Notes under the pieces: model-generated
Told to the model about the DNA's origin: nothing
The model's input: the letters and a program-made list of their open reading frames with translations, nothing else
The model's database searches: none
Source: Sorangium cellulosum So0157-2
Lineage (GTDB): Bacteria > Myxococcota_A > Polyangia > Polyangiales > Polyangiaceae
Length of the DNA: 64,000 bases
NCBI RefSeq assembly: GCF_000418325.1
Contig: NC_021658.1
Span: 13,310,501-13,374,500 of the forward strand
Direction of reading: 5' to 3'
Shown here: in pieces, positions 45,677 to 56,916 of the stretch
How positions within the stretch are numbered: the first letter of the stretch is position 1
Layout: every line of letters begins with the position of its first letter
Translations under genes and position numbers: made by a program

Positions 45677-47967
45677 TCGAAGGCTGGCTGCCTCGGCTCG
45701 GCAGGGGTCGGGAGCATTGCACCGATCGCGGGCGCCCGCCCGCGATCGACCGACGCGCCGGACGCGGGGGCGCCGGCCTCGCCGTCCGCGCCCCCCGGCG
45801 CGCTCAGGATCGGCGGCCCGAGCCGCTCCTGGATGGGGTGCCCGTAGGCCTGCGACGGGCCGCCGGCGAGCAGGAAGGCGAACACGACCGACGCCGCGAC
45901 CGACCCCGCCGCCCGGACATAGCCGAACGCGCCGGCCTCCTCGAGGGCGATGTCGGGCCACATCGCGATGAGCGCCCCGAGGACGAGGATCCCCGCGCCG
46001 AACCACATGAACGAGATCAGGTTGTTCACGTGCATCTGGAAGGACGCGACCTTCGTCTGCGGGTTCGCCATCCCGATGATCACGTAGAGGTCGTTCTTGA
46101 GCGTGATGTGCCGGGCGACCTCGGTCGACGGCGCCTCCGGGGTGGCCTTGTAGATGTACTTCGCCGGGCTGATCCGGCCGACCGGCGCGCCGTGGCGCTC
46201 GACGTCGAGGTCGGCGAAGACCATCCGCTTCTCGCTGTCGACCTCCATGCGCGGGCCGGCGTAGACGAGGCGGTACTCCTCGATCTGCACGGCCTCGCCC
46301 GGGCGGAGGCTGATCTCCTTGTCGACGCCCCACGCGCGGCCGGCGAACCCGATGAACATCACGGCGATGCCGACGTGCACGATGTAGCCGCCGTAGCGGC
46401 GCCGCGACCTGGCGACCAGGTTGTAGAAGGAAGCGAAGAGCGACTCGCCCCCGCGCTTCTGCCGCGCCGCGATGCCGCGGGCGAACTCCTGGATGACGAC
46501 GGAGACGTTGAACGCGGCGATCGCGACCGTGAAGAACGGGTAGGTCGACGCGAGCTTCGCGAGCGCGTCGCCGAGCTGGCCGGGGTAGATCGGGTCGACG
46601 GCGACGAACGGGGCGAAGCCGACCTTCTTGCCGAGCGCGAGGTGGAGCGCCGCGGTGACGGCCGTGGCCAGCACCGGCCAGCGGAAGCTCCTCCGGAACA
46701 GCTCCGGCGACGTCTTCCGCCACCCGAGCAGCGGCGCGACGCCCATCAGGAGGAAGACCACGAGCGCGACCGGCGGGAGCCACATGTTGTAGAACGTGGG
46801 CCCCAGCGTCGACTTCTGATCGAGCAGCCACTCGCTGATGCGCGGCCACACGGTCGCGACCGCGATGAAGATCATGATGCTGAAGAGGCCCCAGTTGTTG
46901 AAGAGGAACGCGGCCTCGCGCGACAGGAGCGACTCGAACTGACCGTCGCTGCGCAGCCGCGGCAGGCGGTAGACGATGAGCGCGGTGCACGTCGCCAGGA
47001 TCACGGCCATGAAGCCGACGAACCAGATGCCGATGCCGGACTGGGCGAAGGAGTGCACGCTCGCGATGAGGCCCGACCGCGTGAGCCAGGTGCCGAAGAT
47101 GGTCAGGAAGAACGTCCCGCAGATGAGCGAGACGTTCCACACCTTCAGCATGCCGCGGCGCTCCTGGATCATCGTCGAGTGCACGTAGGCGCTCGCCGTG
47201 AGCCACGGCAGGAACGCGGCGTTCTCGACCGGATCCCACGCCCACGGGCCGCCCCAGCCGAGCTCCTCGTACGCCCAGAGCATCCCGAGCACGTTGCCGA
47301 TCGAGAGGAACAGCCAGGAGAAGAGCATCCACTTCCGCGTCGCGACGATCCACTCGCTGTCGAGCCGGCCCGTGGCGAGCGCGGCGATCGCGAAGGCGAA
47401 CGGGACCGCCGCGCTCGTGAAGCCGACGTAGAGGCTCGGCGGGTGGATGATCATGTAGAAGTTGCGCAGCTGGTAGTTCAGCCCGTTGCCGTCGAGCGGG
47501 GCGCCCGCGACGCTCGTGCGGAACGGGTTCACCGCGAAGATCATCAGCGCCGCGAAGAAGAGGAGGACGCTCATCAGGGTCGCGATGACGTAGGGCTGGA
47601 GCTCCAGGTACCGGCGCCGCAGCCAGTAGACGCAGCCGCCGGAGAACACCGCGGTCAGGAACATCCACCAGAGCAGCGAGCCGTCCTGCCCGCCCCAGAG
47701 CGCCGCGATGAGGTACGGCGTGGTCATCGACCGGTCGCTGTACTGGGCGACGTAGGCGATGCGGAAATCGTGGCTGACGAAGGCGTACGCCAGCACCAGC
47801 ACGCCGAGCCCGACCAGCGCGATGGTGCCGTACGCGCCGAGCCGCGCCGCCTGGAGCAGCCGCGGCCGCCCGCGCGCCGACGCGAGCGCCACCGCGAAGG
47901 TGTACGCCGCGGTGACCAGAATGGCGTAGAGGACGCCGGTCCCGAACTCAGGAAGGGATTGCCACAT
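45673..47967 (-). CDS. ccmF: Heme lyase CcmF
   Basis: Polytopic membrane subunit of the cytochrome c heme lyase. 764 aa with about 13-15 hydrophobic segments. The CcmF signature WGGQDGSLLWWMF and the WWD motif GWGGPWAWDPVENAAFLPW for heme binding are present, as are conserved histidines (MIIHPPSLYVGF; YVHS). ATG 47965-47967 (MWQSLPEFGTGVLY) is the family start. Overlaps ccmH. Confidence 0.95.
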   Translation of the reverse strand: MWQSLPEFGTGVLYAILVTAAYTFAVALASARGRPRLLQAARLGAYGTIALVGLGVLVLAYAFVSHDFRIAYVAQYSDRSMTTPYLIAALWGGQDGSLLWWMFLTAVFSGGCVYWLRRRYLELQPYVIATLMSVLLFFAALMIFAVNPFRTSVAGAPLDGNGLNYQLRNFYMIIHPPSLYVGFTSAAVPFAFAIAALATGRLDSEWIVATRKWMLFSWLFLSIGNVLGMLWAYEELGWGGPWAWDPVENAAFLPWLTASAYVHSTMIQERRGMLKVWNVSLICGTFFLTIFGTWLTRSGLIASVHSFAQSGIGIWFVGFMAVILATCTALIVYRLPRLRSDGQFESLLSREAAFLFNNWGLFSIMIFIAVATVWPRISEWLLDQKSTLGPTFYNMWLPPVALVVFLLMGVAPLLGWRKTSPELFRRSFRWPVLATAVTAALHLALGKKVGFAPFVAVDPIYPGQLGDALAKLASTYPFFTVAIAAFNVSVVIQEFARGIAARQKRGGESLFASFYNLVARSRRRYGGYIVHVGIAVMFIGFAGRAWGVDKEISLRPGEAVQIEEYRLVYAGPRMEVDSEKRMVFADLDVERHGAPVGRISPAKYIYKATPEAPSTEVARHITLKNDLYVIIGMANPQTKVASFQMHVNNLISFMWFGAGILVLGALIAMWPDIALEEAGAFGYVRAAGSVAASVVFAFLLAGGPSQAYGHPIQERLGPPILSAPGGADGEAGAPASGASVDRGRAPAIGAMLPTPAEPRQPAFE

Positions 47968-48365
47968 CGTCGTGGCCGCAAGCTTAGGCTTGCCCGGCGC
48001 GCGGGGCCAGCGCACCGCGCCCGCAGATTCGGCCCTCGCTGCCGCTGAACCACGCCGCGGCGCGCGCGGCGCTCGCGGCCGCCTGCCCCGTCCTCGCCCC
48101 GGCGCTTTTTCTGACGGGGCTGCACCCTGCCCCACCCACCCCGGTCCGCGCTCGTCGCCGCCGACACCCGCGCGCTCGCCGCAGACGCCCACGCCGCCGG
48201 CCCGCGCTCGGATCCTCCCGGCGTGACCCCGATGTGACGGAGCCTGCATTACGGCGTCACCGCCGTCGTCGCTCGCGCCTTCGCCTGCGCCGTGCGTCAT
48301 GTCGAGCGCCCCGGAAGAGCTTCGTTTCAGCCTCGGCGTTGAGAACGGCGCACTATACTCAGAGC
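47968..48365. other. 398-nt divergent intergenic region
   Basis: Between ccmF (leftward) and the LeuA-like gene (rightward). It is very GC-rich; an 8-bp inverted repeat, gccccgtc (48085-48092) with gacggggc (48113-48120), brackets a T5 run. TATACT at 48354-48359 lies too close to the start to place a promoter confidently. Confidence 0.55.
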
Positions 48366-49617
<1,252 letters not shown>

Positions 49618-49628
<11 letters not shown>

Positions 49629-49664
49629 CCCCGCGGCGCCGGCCTGACCCCGCGGCGCCGGCCG
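49618..49664. repeat. Short direct repeat at the gene end
   Basis: ggcctgaccccgcggcgccg occurs twice in direct succession (period about 20 bp), the first copy overlapping the stop codon of the LeuA-like gene. Confidence 0.85.
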
Positions 49665-49738
49665 GGGCAGACCCGACCGGCCGGGAACGGCCCCCGGGCG
49701 TTCGGCGTTTCGGCGGATCCGGAGTAGAGATCCACGCC

Positions 49739-52714
49739 GTGGCCGAGCAGGACAAGCAACCCGCAGCGGAAGCCGACCGGCCCGAGCGCCGGTCGCGGCT
49801 CGATACCGTCCTCGCCGCGATCGCCGCGCTGGTCTGCTTCCTCGCCGCGACCACGCTGCGCGATCTGGGCCCGCGGTTCCTGCCGCAGGCGCCGATCCCC
49901 GCGCCGCCGGTGCCCGCCTGGGTCGAAGGGCGCGCGGCCGATCTCACCGCCACCGTGCGCGACGAGCAGGGGCGCCCGCTCCCGGACGCGACGGTGCGCG
50001 TCTTCGCGCTGCGCGAGGACCGCGCCTACTTCGCCGGCGAGCAGAGGACCGATCCGGCCGGCGAGGCGCGCTTCGCCGGCCTGCCGTCCGGGGAGACGTG
50101 GGTCCTCGCGTACGGCGCGGAGCGGGCCCGGGCCTCGGCGCGCCTCGCCCTCGAGCCGGGCCCCCGCGCCGTCGACCTCGTGCTGCGGCCCGCGAAGGTG
50201 CTCGACGTGCAGGTCGTCGACGACGCCGAGCGCCCGATCGACGGCGCCGAGGTCACGGTCGCGACCGCCGATCCCCTCCCCTTCGTGGCGACGACCGCCG
50301 AGGGGGGCCGCGCGCGGTTCGAGCGGCTCGGCGCGGCGCCCTACGTCGTCCGCGCGTCGGCGCTCGGCTTCGAGGACACCGTGCGGACGGGCGTCGTGCC
50401 GGGGCCGGTGCCGCTCCGGCTCCGGATGGATCGGCTCGGCGCGCTCACGGTCCGCGTGGTGGACGCGGAGGGGCAGCCCGTCGATGGCGCGACCGTGCTC
50501 GCCGCCGGCACCGGCCTGTGGCCGGCGCGCAGCACGACCACCGACGCGACCGGCGCCGCGCGGATCGCCGGGCTCCGCGACGGGGTGTACGACCTCAAGG
50601 CGCGGCGCGGCGCCGCCGTGAGCGCGACCGCGCTCGCCGTGCCGGTGAAGCGCGGCGAGGGCAAGGAGGTGAAGCTCGTCCTCGGGCCCGGCCGCCACGT
50701 GCGGATCCTCGTGACCGACGGCGACGGCGAGGCCGCGCCGGCCGTGAAGGGCGCGAACGTCGTGCTCGTCGAGCAGGGGCTGTCGGCGTTCCCGCTGCAC
50801 GGGCGCACGGGCGACGACGGGTCCGTGACGCTCGGGCCCATCGCGCCGGGCTACGCGAGCGCCTCGGCCCTCGCGGCCGGCTTCGTGCCGAGGAACGCGG
50901 TAGAGGTCGAGGCCGACGCCTCCGAGGTCCGCATCCCGCTGCTCCGCGGCGGCGCGCTCGTGGGCGAGGTCGTCGACGATCGCGGCTACCCGGTCCCGGG
51001 CGCGACCATCGAGATCATCGGGGCCGACGCCGAGGGGATGCCCATCGACGAGACCACCGCGATGTCCGAGTTCAGGGACGAGCACTTCGAGCGCGCCCTG
51101 CCCGGCCCGGCGCCGCTGATCCCGGCGGGAGAGCTCGGGGTGATGCCCGGCCCCATCCCGGACCTGCCGCGCGGCGACGCGATCCTCCCGGTCGCCGCGG
51201 CGCGGTCGGGCGACCCGTGGGTCACGCGCGCCGACGGCACCTTCCGGGCCGAGCCCGTCACCCCGGGGCGCGTCCACGCGATCGTCCGGCACCCGGAGTA
51301 CGTGGAGACGCCCAGCGAGGTCGTGACGCTCCCGCCGGGCGGCGAGGCCCACGTGCGCGTGGTGATGCGCCAGGGCGGCCTGCTCGAGGGCCGCGTCCTC
51401 GAGGAGGACCGCAGGCCGGTCGCCGGCGCGCGCGTCGAGCTGGCCGCGACCGCGGGCTCGCTCGAGCGGGTGACGTACTCCGCCGACGACGGCACGTTCG
51501 CGTTCGCCGCGGTGCCCGACGAGGTGCTCGTCTCGGTGTCCCGGCCCGAGTCGCCCGGGGACGTCGTGGCGCGCCTCGTCGTCGAGGTCCCGGAGCGCGA
51601 TCGCAAGGAGATCGAGGTCGTCCTCCCGAAGGTGCGCGAGGCCGTGGCCATCCGCGTCACCGACGATCGCGGCTACCCGCTCGACCGTGTCGAGGTGCGC
51701 GTCCTCTCGCTCGACGTCGCCGTCCCGCTCCGGAAGACGCTCTTCACGGACGACGGCGGCGACGCGCTGCTGCCCGACGCCGCCGGCCTCCCGCTCCGGA
51801 TCAGCCTCGTGCGCTCCGGCAGGGCCCCGCGCGTCGAGCAGGTCGACGCCGCGCCGAAGGAGCTGCGGCTCGAGATGCGCGCCGCGCTCAAGGCCACCGG
51901 CACCGTGACCGGGCGCGGCGGGCGCGAGCGGCTCGAGGGCGCGCGGATCACCCTGTTCTCTCCGACCGGGCCGCGCCGCGCCACGAGCGACGCGGAGGGC
52001 GCCTTCACGCTCGGGGACCTCGCGCCGGGGCAGTTCCGCGTGACGGTGACCCGCGACGGGTTCGCGCCGGCCACGCTGCGGGTCACCCTCGCCGGCGACC
52101 CGGATCGCCCGGCGGACCTCGGGCGCATCGACCTGTTCGAGGCCGGAGAGGTCGCCGGCCAGGTCGTCGATCCGCGCGGGGATCCGGTCGCCGGGGTCCG
52201 CGTCGCGCGCGACCGCGTGCCGACGTACCTGCCGCTCGGCCCGCTGCCGCCGGGCGTCGTGATCACCGACCGCGACGGGCGGTTCCAGCTCGGCGGCCTG
52301 CCCGAGGGCACGGCGGTGCTCGAGGCGTACAGCGCGGATCTCGGGCGCGCCGAGTCGCAGCCGGTGCAGGTGCGGGCCGGCAGGACGACCGAGCGGGTCC
52401 GGATCGCGCTGCCGGGCGACGGCGCGCGGCAGGACCCGAAGGGCGCCGGGAGCCTGGCGGTGACGCTCGGCGAGGAGCGCCGGACCGTGACCGTGGTGTC
52501 GGTGCCCCCGGCGAGCGAGGCGGAGGAGGCCGGCATCGAGCCCGGCGATCGGCTCCTGTCCGTGAACGGCGTCGAGGTGCGCTCCATCGAGGAGGCGCGG
52601 CGGCGGCTCACGGGGCCGCTCTCGGAGGACGTCGTGGTGCTGCTCGCGCGCGACGGCGAGCGCGGCGAGGCGCGGTGGCTCACGCGGGTGCGGCGGGAGC
52701 GGGTGCGGCGGTAG
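49739..52714 (+). CDS. Membrane-anchored CarboxypepD-repeat protein with C-terminal PDZ domain
   Basis: 991 aa from GTG 49739. One N-terminal membrane segment (LAAIAALVCFLAATTL) leaves the rest outside the cytoplasm. It then has about ten carboxypeptidase-regulatory-like beta-sandwich repeats; their strand motif recurs as DEQGRPLPDATVRV, DDRGYPVPGATIEI and DPRGDPVAGVRVAR. The last 90 residues form a PDZ domain (SVPPASEAEEAGIEPGDRLL, SVNGVEVRSIEEARRRL). It may present peptide-binding modules or be a scaffold; no catalytic part is seen. Confidence 0.85.
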   Translation: MAEQDKQPAAEADRPERRSRLDTVLAAIAALVCFLAATTLRDLGPRFLPQAPIPAPPVPAWVEGRAADLTATVRDEQGRPLPDATVRVFALREDRAYFAGEQRTDPAGEARFAGLPSGETWVLAYGAERARASARLALEPGPRAVDLVLRPAKVLDVQVVDDAERPIDGAEVTVATADPLPFVATTAEGGRARFERLGAAPYVVRASALGFEDTVRTGVVPGPVPLRLRMDRLGALTVRVVDAEGQPVDGATVLAAGTGLWPARSTTTDATGAARIAGLRDGVYDLKARRGAAVSATALAVPVKRGEGKEVKLVLGPGRHVRILVTDGDGEAAPAVKGANVVLVEQGLSAFPLHGRTGDDGSVTLGPIAPGYASASALAAGFVPRNAVEVEADASEVRIPLLRGGALVGEVVDDRGYPVPGATIEIIGADAEGMPIDETTAMSEFRDEHFERALPGPAPLIPAGELGVMPGPIPDLPRGDAILPVAAARSGDPWVTRADGTFRAEPVTPGRVHAIVRHPEYVETPSEVVTLPPGGEAHVRVVMRQGGLLEGRVLEEDRRPVAGARVELAATAGSLERVTYSADDGTFAFAAVPDEVLVSVSRPESPGDVVARLVVEVPERDRKEIEVVLPKVREAVAIRVTDDRGYPLDRVEVRVLSLDVAVPLRKTLFTDDGGDALLPDAAGLPLRISLVRSGRAPRVEQVDAAPKELRLEMRAALKATGTVTGRGGRERLEGARITLFSPTGPRRATSDAEGAFTLGDLAPGQFRVTVTRDGFAPATLRVTLAGDPDRPADLGRIDLFEAGEVAGQVVDPRGDPVAGVRVARDRVPTYLPLGPLPPGVVITDRDGRFQLGGLPEGTAVLEAYSADLGRAESQPVQVRAGRTTERVRIALPGDGARQDPKGAGSLAVTLGEERRTVTVVSVPPASEAEEAGIEPGDRLLSVNGVEVRSIEEARRRLTGPLSEDVVVLLARDGERGEARWLTRVRRERVRR

Positions 52715-52750
52715 GCGGCCGGCCCTCGAGGCGGCGGGCGCCGCCCGTTC

Positions 52751-53143
52751 TCAGTTCTTCGCCTTGGCCAGCATGATCGCGCGGCCGTCGCCGATCTCCC
52801 AGCGCAGCGTCTGATCCGTCGCGAAGCGGAACTGCGCCTCGTCGAGCCCGCCCTCGGGACGGAGGAACGCGACGGTCACCTGATCGCCCTCGGCCTTGGT
52901 CACCTTGAAGGTGCCGCTGCGCGGCGTCTCCGCGGGCAGGGTGACCGTCACCTTGCTGCCGTTGAACTCGAGCGCCGTCCCCTTGACCCACCCGGTCGCC
53001 TTCGTGAGCTGCTCCACGGGCGCGTTCTCGATGGACTCGCCATACCAGCGCCCCTGGAGGCGATCGCGAGGGGTCTTCGAGCAGCCCGACACGGCGGTCA
53101 GCGCCATCGCCAGGGCCAGAGCGGTCATGATGCGGTTCTGCAT
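52751..53143 (-). CDS. Small lipoprotein
   Basis: 130 aa with a lipoprotein signal (ALAMALTAVSGCSK, lipobox VSGC). The mature part begins RDRLQGRWYGESIEN, like lipocalin-type or DUF proteins with a WY pair, and is mostly beta strand. Function unknown. A good promoter precedes it. Confidence 0.75.
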   Translation of the reverse strand: MQNRIMTALALAMALTAVSGCSKTPRDRLQGRWYGESIENAPVEQLTKATGWVKGTALEFNGSKVTVTLPAETPRSGTFKVTKAEGDQVTVAFLRPEGGLDEAQFRFATDQTLRWEIGDGRAIMLAKAKN

Positions 53144-53183
53144 GGGCCTTCCTTCGGGGAATCGAGCGCCCCCGGTGTGGAAA

Positions 53184-53213
53184 ATCCTACGAAGAATGGA
53201 ACACCATGGTCAA
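53184..53213 (-). promoter_or_regulatory. Sigma70-like promoter of the small lipoprotein gene
   Basis: On the minus strand, TTGACC (53208-53213), an 18-nt spacer and TAGGAT (53184-53189). Transcription would start near 53177, leaving a 34-nt leader before the ATG at 53143. Confidence 0.5.
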
Positions 53214-53359
53214 CAATGTGGGATGTTTCTGCACACTTACCGACTCGTGACCGGGGCCGCGGGGGTGGACACCGCGGCTTCTGGGGCGGGTGAGTTCGCG
53301 CTATAGGGTTCCGCCCGAGGAGCGGCGCGGAGGGCGCGCTCCCTCGCGGCGCGACCACC

Positions 53360-54115
53360 TTGAGCACGCTGTTCTACGAGAAGCGCCTCGTCCCTCTCGA
53401 GCGGACGCGGCTCCTGGACTCCATCGTCGCGCGGGCGGCCGACCGATCCGAGGGGCCGCCCGTGATCGTCTTCGATCTCGACGGCACCCTCATGGACAAC
53501 CGGCCGCGGGTGGTCGCGATCCTCCACGAGCTCGCGGAGGAGTGGCGCCGCAAGCACCCGCACGTCGCCGCCCTCCTCGAGCGCGCGTCGCCCGAGGGCA
53601 TCGTGTACGGGTTCCAGGACAACCTGCGCCGGCTCGGCGTCGACGACGAGTCGCTCCACCTGCACGCGTTCGAGTTCTGGAAGGCCCGCTTCTTCAACGA
53701 TCCGCACATCCGGCACGACGTCGAGGTGCCCGGCGCGAGCCGGTACGCGCGCGAGTGCCATGCGGCGGGGGCGACGCTCGTGTACCTCACCGGGCGCGAT
53801 CTCCCGAACATGGCGCTCGGCTCGTTCGCGAGCCTGCGCGACCTCGGCTTTCCCATCGGGGTCATCGGCACGGAGCTCGTCGTGAAGCCGCGGTTCGAGA
53901 TGCCCGACACCGAATTCAAGCGGAGCGTCGCCCCGCAGCTCTCGCGGCTCGGGCGCGTCATCGCGGCGTTCGACAACGAGGCGGCGAACTGCAACCTGCT
54001 CGTGGACTGCCACCCCCGCTGCACCGCGGTCTTCCTGGACACGCAGTGCGCGCCCGACCCGCCGCCGCTCGACCCGCGGGTGCAGGTGATCCACACCTTC
54101 GAGCGGGAGCCGTGA
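53360..54115 (+). CDS. HAD superfamily hydrolase
   Basis: 251 aa from TTG 53360. The HAD motifs are IVFDLDGTLMDN (nucleophile Asp and acid Asp), VYLTGRD (motif II), KPRFE (motif III Lys) and FDNEAANC (motif IV), so phosphatase activity is likely; substrate unknown. Its stop overlaps the GTG of the next gene. Confidence 0.88.
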   Translation: MSTLFYEKRLVPLERTRLLDSIVARAADRSEGPPVIVFDLDGTLMDNRPRVVAILHELAEEWRRKHPHVAALLERASPEGIVYGFQDNLRRLGVDDESLHLHAFEFWKARFFNDPHIRHDVEVPGASRYARECHAAGATLVYLTGRDLPNMALGSFASLRDLGFPIGVIGTELVVKPRFEMPDTEFKRSVAPQLSRLGRVIAAFDNEAANCNLLVDCHPRCTAVFLDTQCAPDPPPLDPRVQVIHTFEREP

Positions 54116-55416
54116 TCCACGCGCGCATCGCCGCCATCGGCCTGCTGCTCGCCGCCGCCGGGTGCGAGCCGTCGCGCCAGCAGCCCGCCGACCTCGTGGA
54201 GGCCGGGGCGAGCCCGAACGCGAGGATCCTCCCCGCGCCGCTCGCGAACGAGGCGCCGGACCTGCTCGACGCGTCCACGGTCGAGGCCAGCGCGACGCTC
54301 GTGTCCGACGACTACGGCCGGCTGATCATGTCCGAGGCGAGCCAGCAGTCGCCGCTGCCGCTTGCGCCGGCGACCGCCCTCCCCGACGACGCGCTCTCGG
54401 CCCGCGAGCTCTCCGGCGTCACGCTCGAGGCGGCCTTCCGCTGGCGCGACGTGCCGCAGCCCCCCAAGGCGCCCGAGGTGGCGGCCGCCGGGGTCCACGC
54501 GGCGCAGCGGCTCACCGACCTGTCGTGGAAGGTCGATCTCACGGAGACGGGCCGCATGCGGGTCCAGTTCACGTCGCGCGCGCTCCCGCTGCCGCCCGGC
54601 TCCGAGCTCCGCGCCCGCCACGACGTGTACGGGGAGATCCTGCTCTGGCCGGCCTCGGCCCAGTACCGGGTCGTGCCGCCGGGCGCGCTCCGCACGCTGC
54701 TCGGCGAGCGGCGCGTCGACGTGACGCCGCTGTCGGCCGGCTCGGCGCGCCCGGTCGGCGAAGGCAAGCGGCTCGAGGTCGACGTCCGCAAGGTCGAGGT
54801 GCACGCGAGCCTCGGCGCGCTGTACCTGGAGCTCGGCAGGATGCCGGAGGCCGGCGACGGGGGGCCCCTGCTCTGCCGGGCGCTCCTGGAGATCCTCGGC
54901 GTCGATCCGAAGTCGCCCGAGTGCGTGGCCGGCGAGGTGCCGCTCTACGCGAGCTATGCCTGGCAGAGCGGCGGCGGCGTCGCGTTCGAGGTCACGTCGG
55001 CCGTCCGGCGCACCGACCTGGTCTCGACCGACCTGCTCATGCCGCCCCCGAGCTCGGCGTACGCCGCCGCGGGGCTCCCGTCGGCGCAGGGCGGCGTCTT
55101 CCTGACGCGCGACGAGCTCGCGGCCACCCGGGCCGAGCCGCTCCCGCTGCCCGCGAGCGTCGACCCGGGCGCGCCCGGCGAGGGCTTCGTCGCGGTCAAC
55201 CAGACCGACGCGCTGTACTACCTGCTCGTCGACGGCATCCCCGCGGTCGCGGTGCCTCCGATGAGCGAGCGCTACGTCGCCGGCCCCCAGCGCGGGCGCT
55301 ACGTCGTCCAGTGGCGCACGTTCCTCGGCGAGAGCATCGACCCGCCGCAGACGGTCGAGATGCCGGCGCGCCTCGTGCGCAGCGGCGCCGACGCGGGCGC
55401 GGCGGACGGCGGCTGA
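54112..55416 (+). CDS. Lipoprotein, function unknown
   Basis: 434 aa. Signal IGLLLAAAGCEPSRQQP (lipobox AAGC). The rest is beta-rich with RHDVYGEILLWPASAQYRVV and GFVAVNQTDALYYLLVDG; no domain recognised. GTG 54112 overlaps the HAD gene stop (GTGA), so translation is coupled. Confidence 0.78.
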   Translation: MIHARIAAIGLLLAAAGCEPSRQQPADLVEAGASPNARILPAPLANEAPDLLDASTVEASATLVSDDYGRLIMSEASQQSPLPLAPATALPDDALSARELSGVTLEAAFRWRDVPQPPKAPEVAAAGVHAAQRLTDLSWKVDLTETGRMRVQFTSRALPLPPGSELRARHDVYGEILLWPASAQYRVVPPGALRTLLGERRVDVTPLSAGSARPVGEGKRLEVDVRKVEVHASLGALYLELGRMPEAGDGGPLLCRALLEILGVDPKSPECVAGEVPLYASYAWQSGGGVAFEVTSAVRRTDLVSTDLLMPPPSSAYAAAGLPSAQGGVFLTRDELAATRAEPLPLPASVDPGAPGEGFVAVNQTDALYYLLVDGIPAVAVPPMSERYVAGPQRGRYVVQWRTFLGESIDPPQTVEMPARLVRSGADAGAADGG

Positions 55417-55436
55417 GCGGGCGCGAGCGGCCGGCG

Positions 55437-55883
55437 CTAGCCGCCGGGCGTCGTCTCGGGGCTCGACAGGAGCCCGACGATGTCGTCCGGGATCCGCGTC
55501 AGCGCGAGGTTCGAGCCGAGGCACGCGAGGAGGATGTCGCCGTCGCAGATCACGTCCTCGCCCCGGAGGATGCGGTAGCTGAAGCGCGCGGTCACCCGCT
55601 GGACCTCGCGGCAGGTCGTCTCGACCACGAGCTCGTCGCCGAAGCGCGCCGCCTTGCGGTACTTGATCCGCAGCTCCGCGACCGCGAGGTGGAGGTCGCG
55701 CCGCACCATCTCCTCGTAGGAGACCCCGCGGCGCTTCAGCCAGTCGATGCGGCCGGCCTCCAGGTAGACGACGTAGTTCGCGTGGTGGACGATGCCCATC
55801 AGATCCGTCTCGCAGAAGCGGACGGTCAGCGGGGTGCGCGAGGTGAGGTGCGGGGGCGCGTCGGGCGGAGGGAGGGGCTGCAT
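55437..55883 (-). CDS. YbgC-type acyl-CoA thioesterase
   Basis: 148-aa hotdog-fold thioesterase. The family motif CETDLMGIVHHANYVVYLEA contains the Asp and His-Ala-Asn signature. YbgC-type enzymes hydrolyse short-chain or aromatic acyl-CoA and are often tied to Tol-Pal; no tol gene adjoins here. Confidence 0.9.
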   Translation of the reverse strand: MQPLPPPDAPPHLTSRTPLTVRFCETDLMGIVHHANYVVYLEAGRIDWLKRRGVSYEEMVRRDLHLAVAELRIKYRKAARFGDELVVETTCREVQRVTARFSYRILRGEDVICDGDILLACLGSNLALTRIPDDIVGLLSSPETTPGG

Positions 55884-56038
55884 CGCGAGCGGCGCGGAGA
55901 CTAACCCACTTTCGACCCGGCGGGCGGGGCGGCGGCGCGACCTGGGATCCGCGCGTTCCGAGGCGGCCGGCGGCGCGCGGGGGGCGAGGGCGCGCCTCGG
56001 CGCTGGTGGCGGGGGCGCCGCGATGGTAGCGCGGCGCC

Positions 56039-56560
56039 ATGGCGAATGTCCGGACGCTGCTGTCCGCCGAGCAGATCGGCGCCCGCGTGCGCGACCTCGG
56101 CGCGCAGATCACCAAGGACTACGCGGAGCGGCGGCTCGTGCTCGTCTCCGTGCTCAAGGGGAGCTTCGTCTTCACCGCCGACCTCGCGCGCCACATCGAC
56201 CTGCCGGTGCGCATCGAGTTCCTCGGCGTGCGCAGCTACGGCGAGGGCACGGACTCGACCGGCGTCGTCCAGATCACGCAGGCCCTGACGCGGCCGATCG
56301 AGGGCGAGGACATCCTCCTCGTCGAGGACATCGTCGACACGGGCCTCACGATCTCGCACCTGCTCCAGCTCTTCCGCACGAGGATGCCGAGCAGCGTGAA
56401 GGTCTGCGCGCTCCTGCACAAGCCCGCCCGCGCGCGGGTCGAGGTGCCGATCGACTACCTGGGCTTCACGATCGAGGACAAGTTCGTCGTCGGCTACGGG
56501 CTCGACTGGGCCGAGCGCTATCGGAACCTGCCGTTCATCGGCGTTGTGGAGGCGACGTGA
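56039..56560 (+). CDS. hpt: Hypoxanthine phosphoribosyltransferase
   Basis: Purine salvage enzyme, 173 aa. The PRPP-binding motif ILLVEDIVDTGLTIS, the flexible loop VRSYGEGTDSTG and the start LLSAEQIGARVRDLGAQIT match the family. Its stop overlaps the next GTG. Confidence 0.95.
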   Translation: MANVRTLLSAEQIGARVRDLGAQITKDYAERRLVLVSVLKGSFVFTADLARHIDLPVRIEFLGVRSYGEGTDSTGVVQITQALTRPIEGEDILLVEDIVDTGLTISHLLQLFRTRMPSSVKVCALLHKPARARVEVPIDYLGFTIEDKFVVGYGLDWAERYRNLPFIGVVEAT

Positions 56561-56880
56561 GCAAGCGGCTGCTGATGCTCGAGAAGATGACGCGGGAAGG
56601 GTCGAAGGACCCGTTCCACTGGTACGCGCTCGCGCTGGAGTACTCCGGGCAGGGCCGCCACGACGACGCGCTCGCCACGTTCACCGCGCTCCGGGCGATG
56701 GACCCGGGCTACGTGCCGATGTACCTGATGTGCGGGACGATGCTGGTGAAGGCCGGCCGCCTCGACGAGGGGCGCGCCTGGCTCAGCGACGGCATCGGGG
56801 TCGCGCGCGGCAAGGGAGATCAGCACGCGCTGAGCGAGCTCCAGCAGGCGCTCGCCGGCGCGGGCGACGGCGACGCGTGA
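56557..56880 (+). CDS. Small TPR-like protein
   Basis: 107 aa from GTG 56557, overlapping the hpt stop. It contains about two tetratricopeptide units (FHWYALALEYSGQGRHDDAL, MYLMCGTMLVKAGRLDEGRA), so it probably binds another protein. Coupled to hpt. Confidence 0.82.
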   Translation: MSKRLLMLEKMTREGSKDPFHWYALALEYSGQGRHDDALATFTALRAMDPGYVPMYLMCGTMLVKAGRLDEGRAWLSDGIGVARGKGDQHALSELQQALAGAGDGDA

Positions 56881-56916
56881 CGCGGTGAAGGCGGCGCGCG
56901 TCGCCTCCACCGCGCC

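Noticed and set aside
48354..48365. TATACT as a -10 for a leaderless LeuA-like mRNA
   Set aside because: No matching -35 at the right distance.
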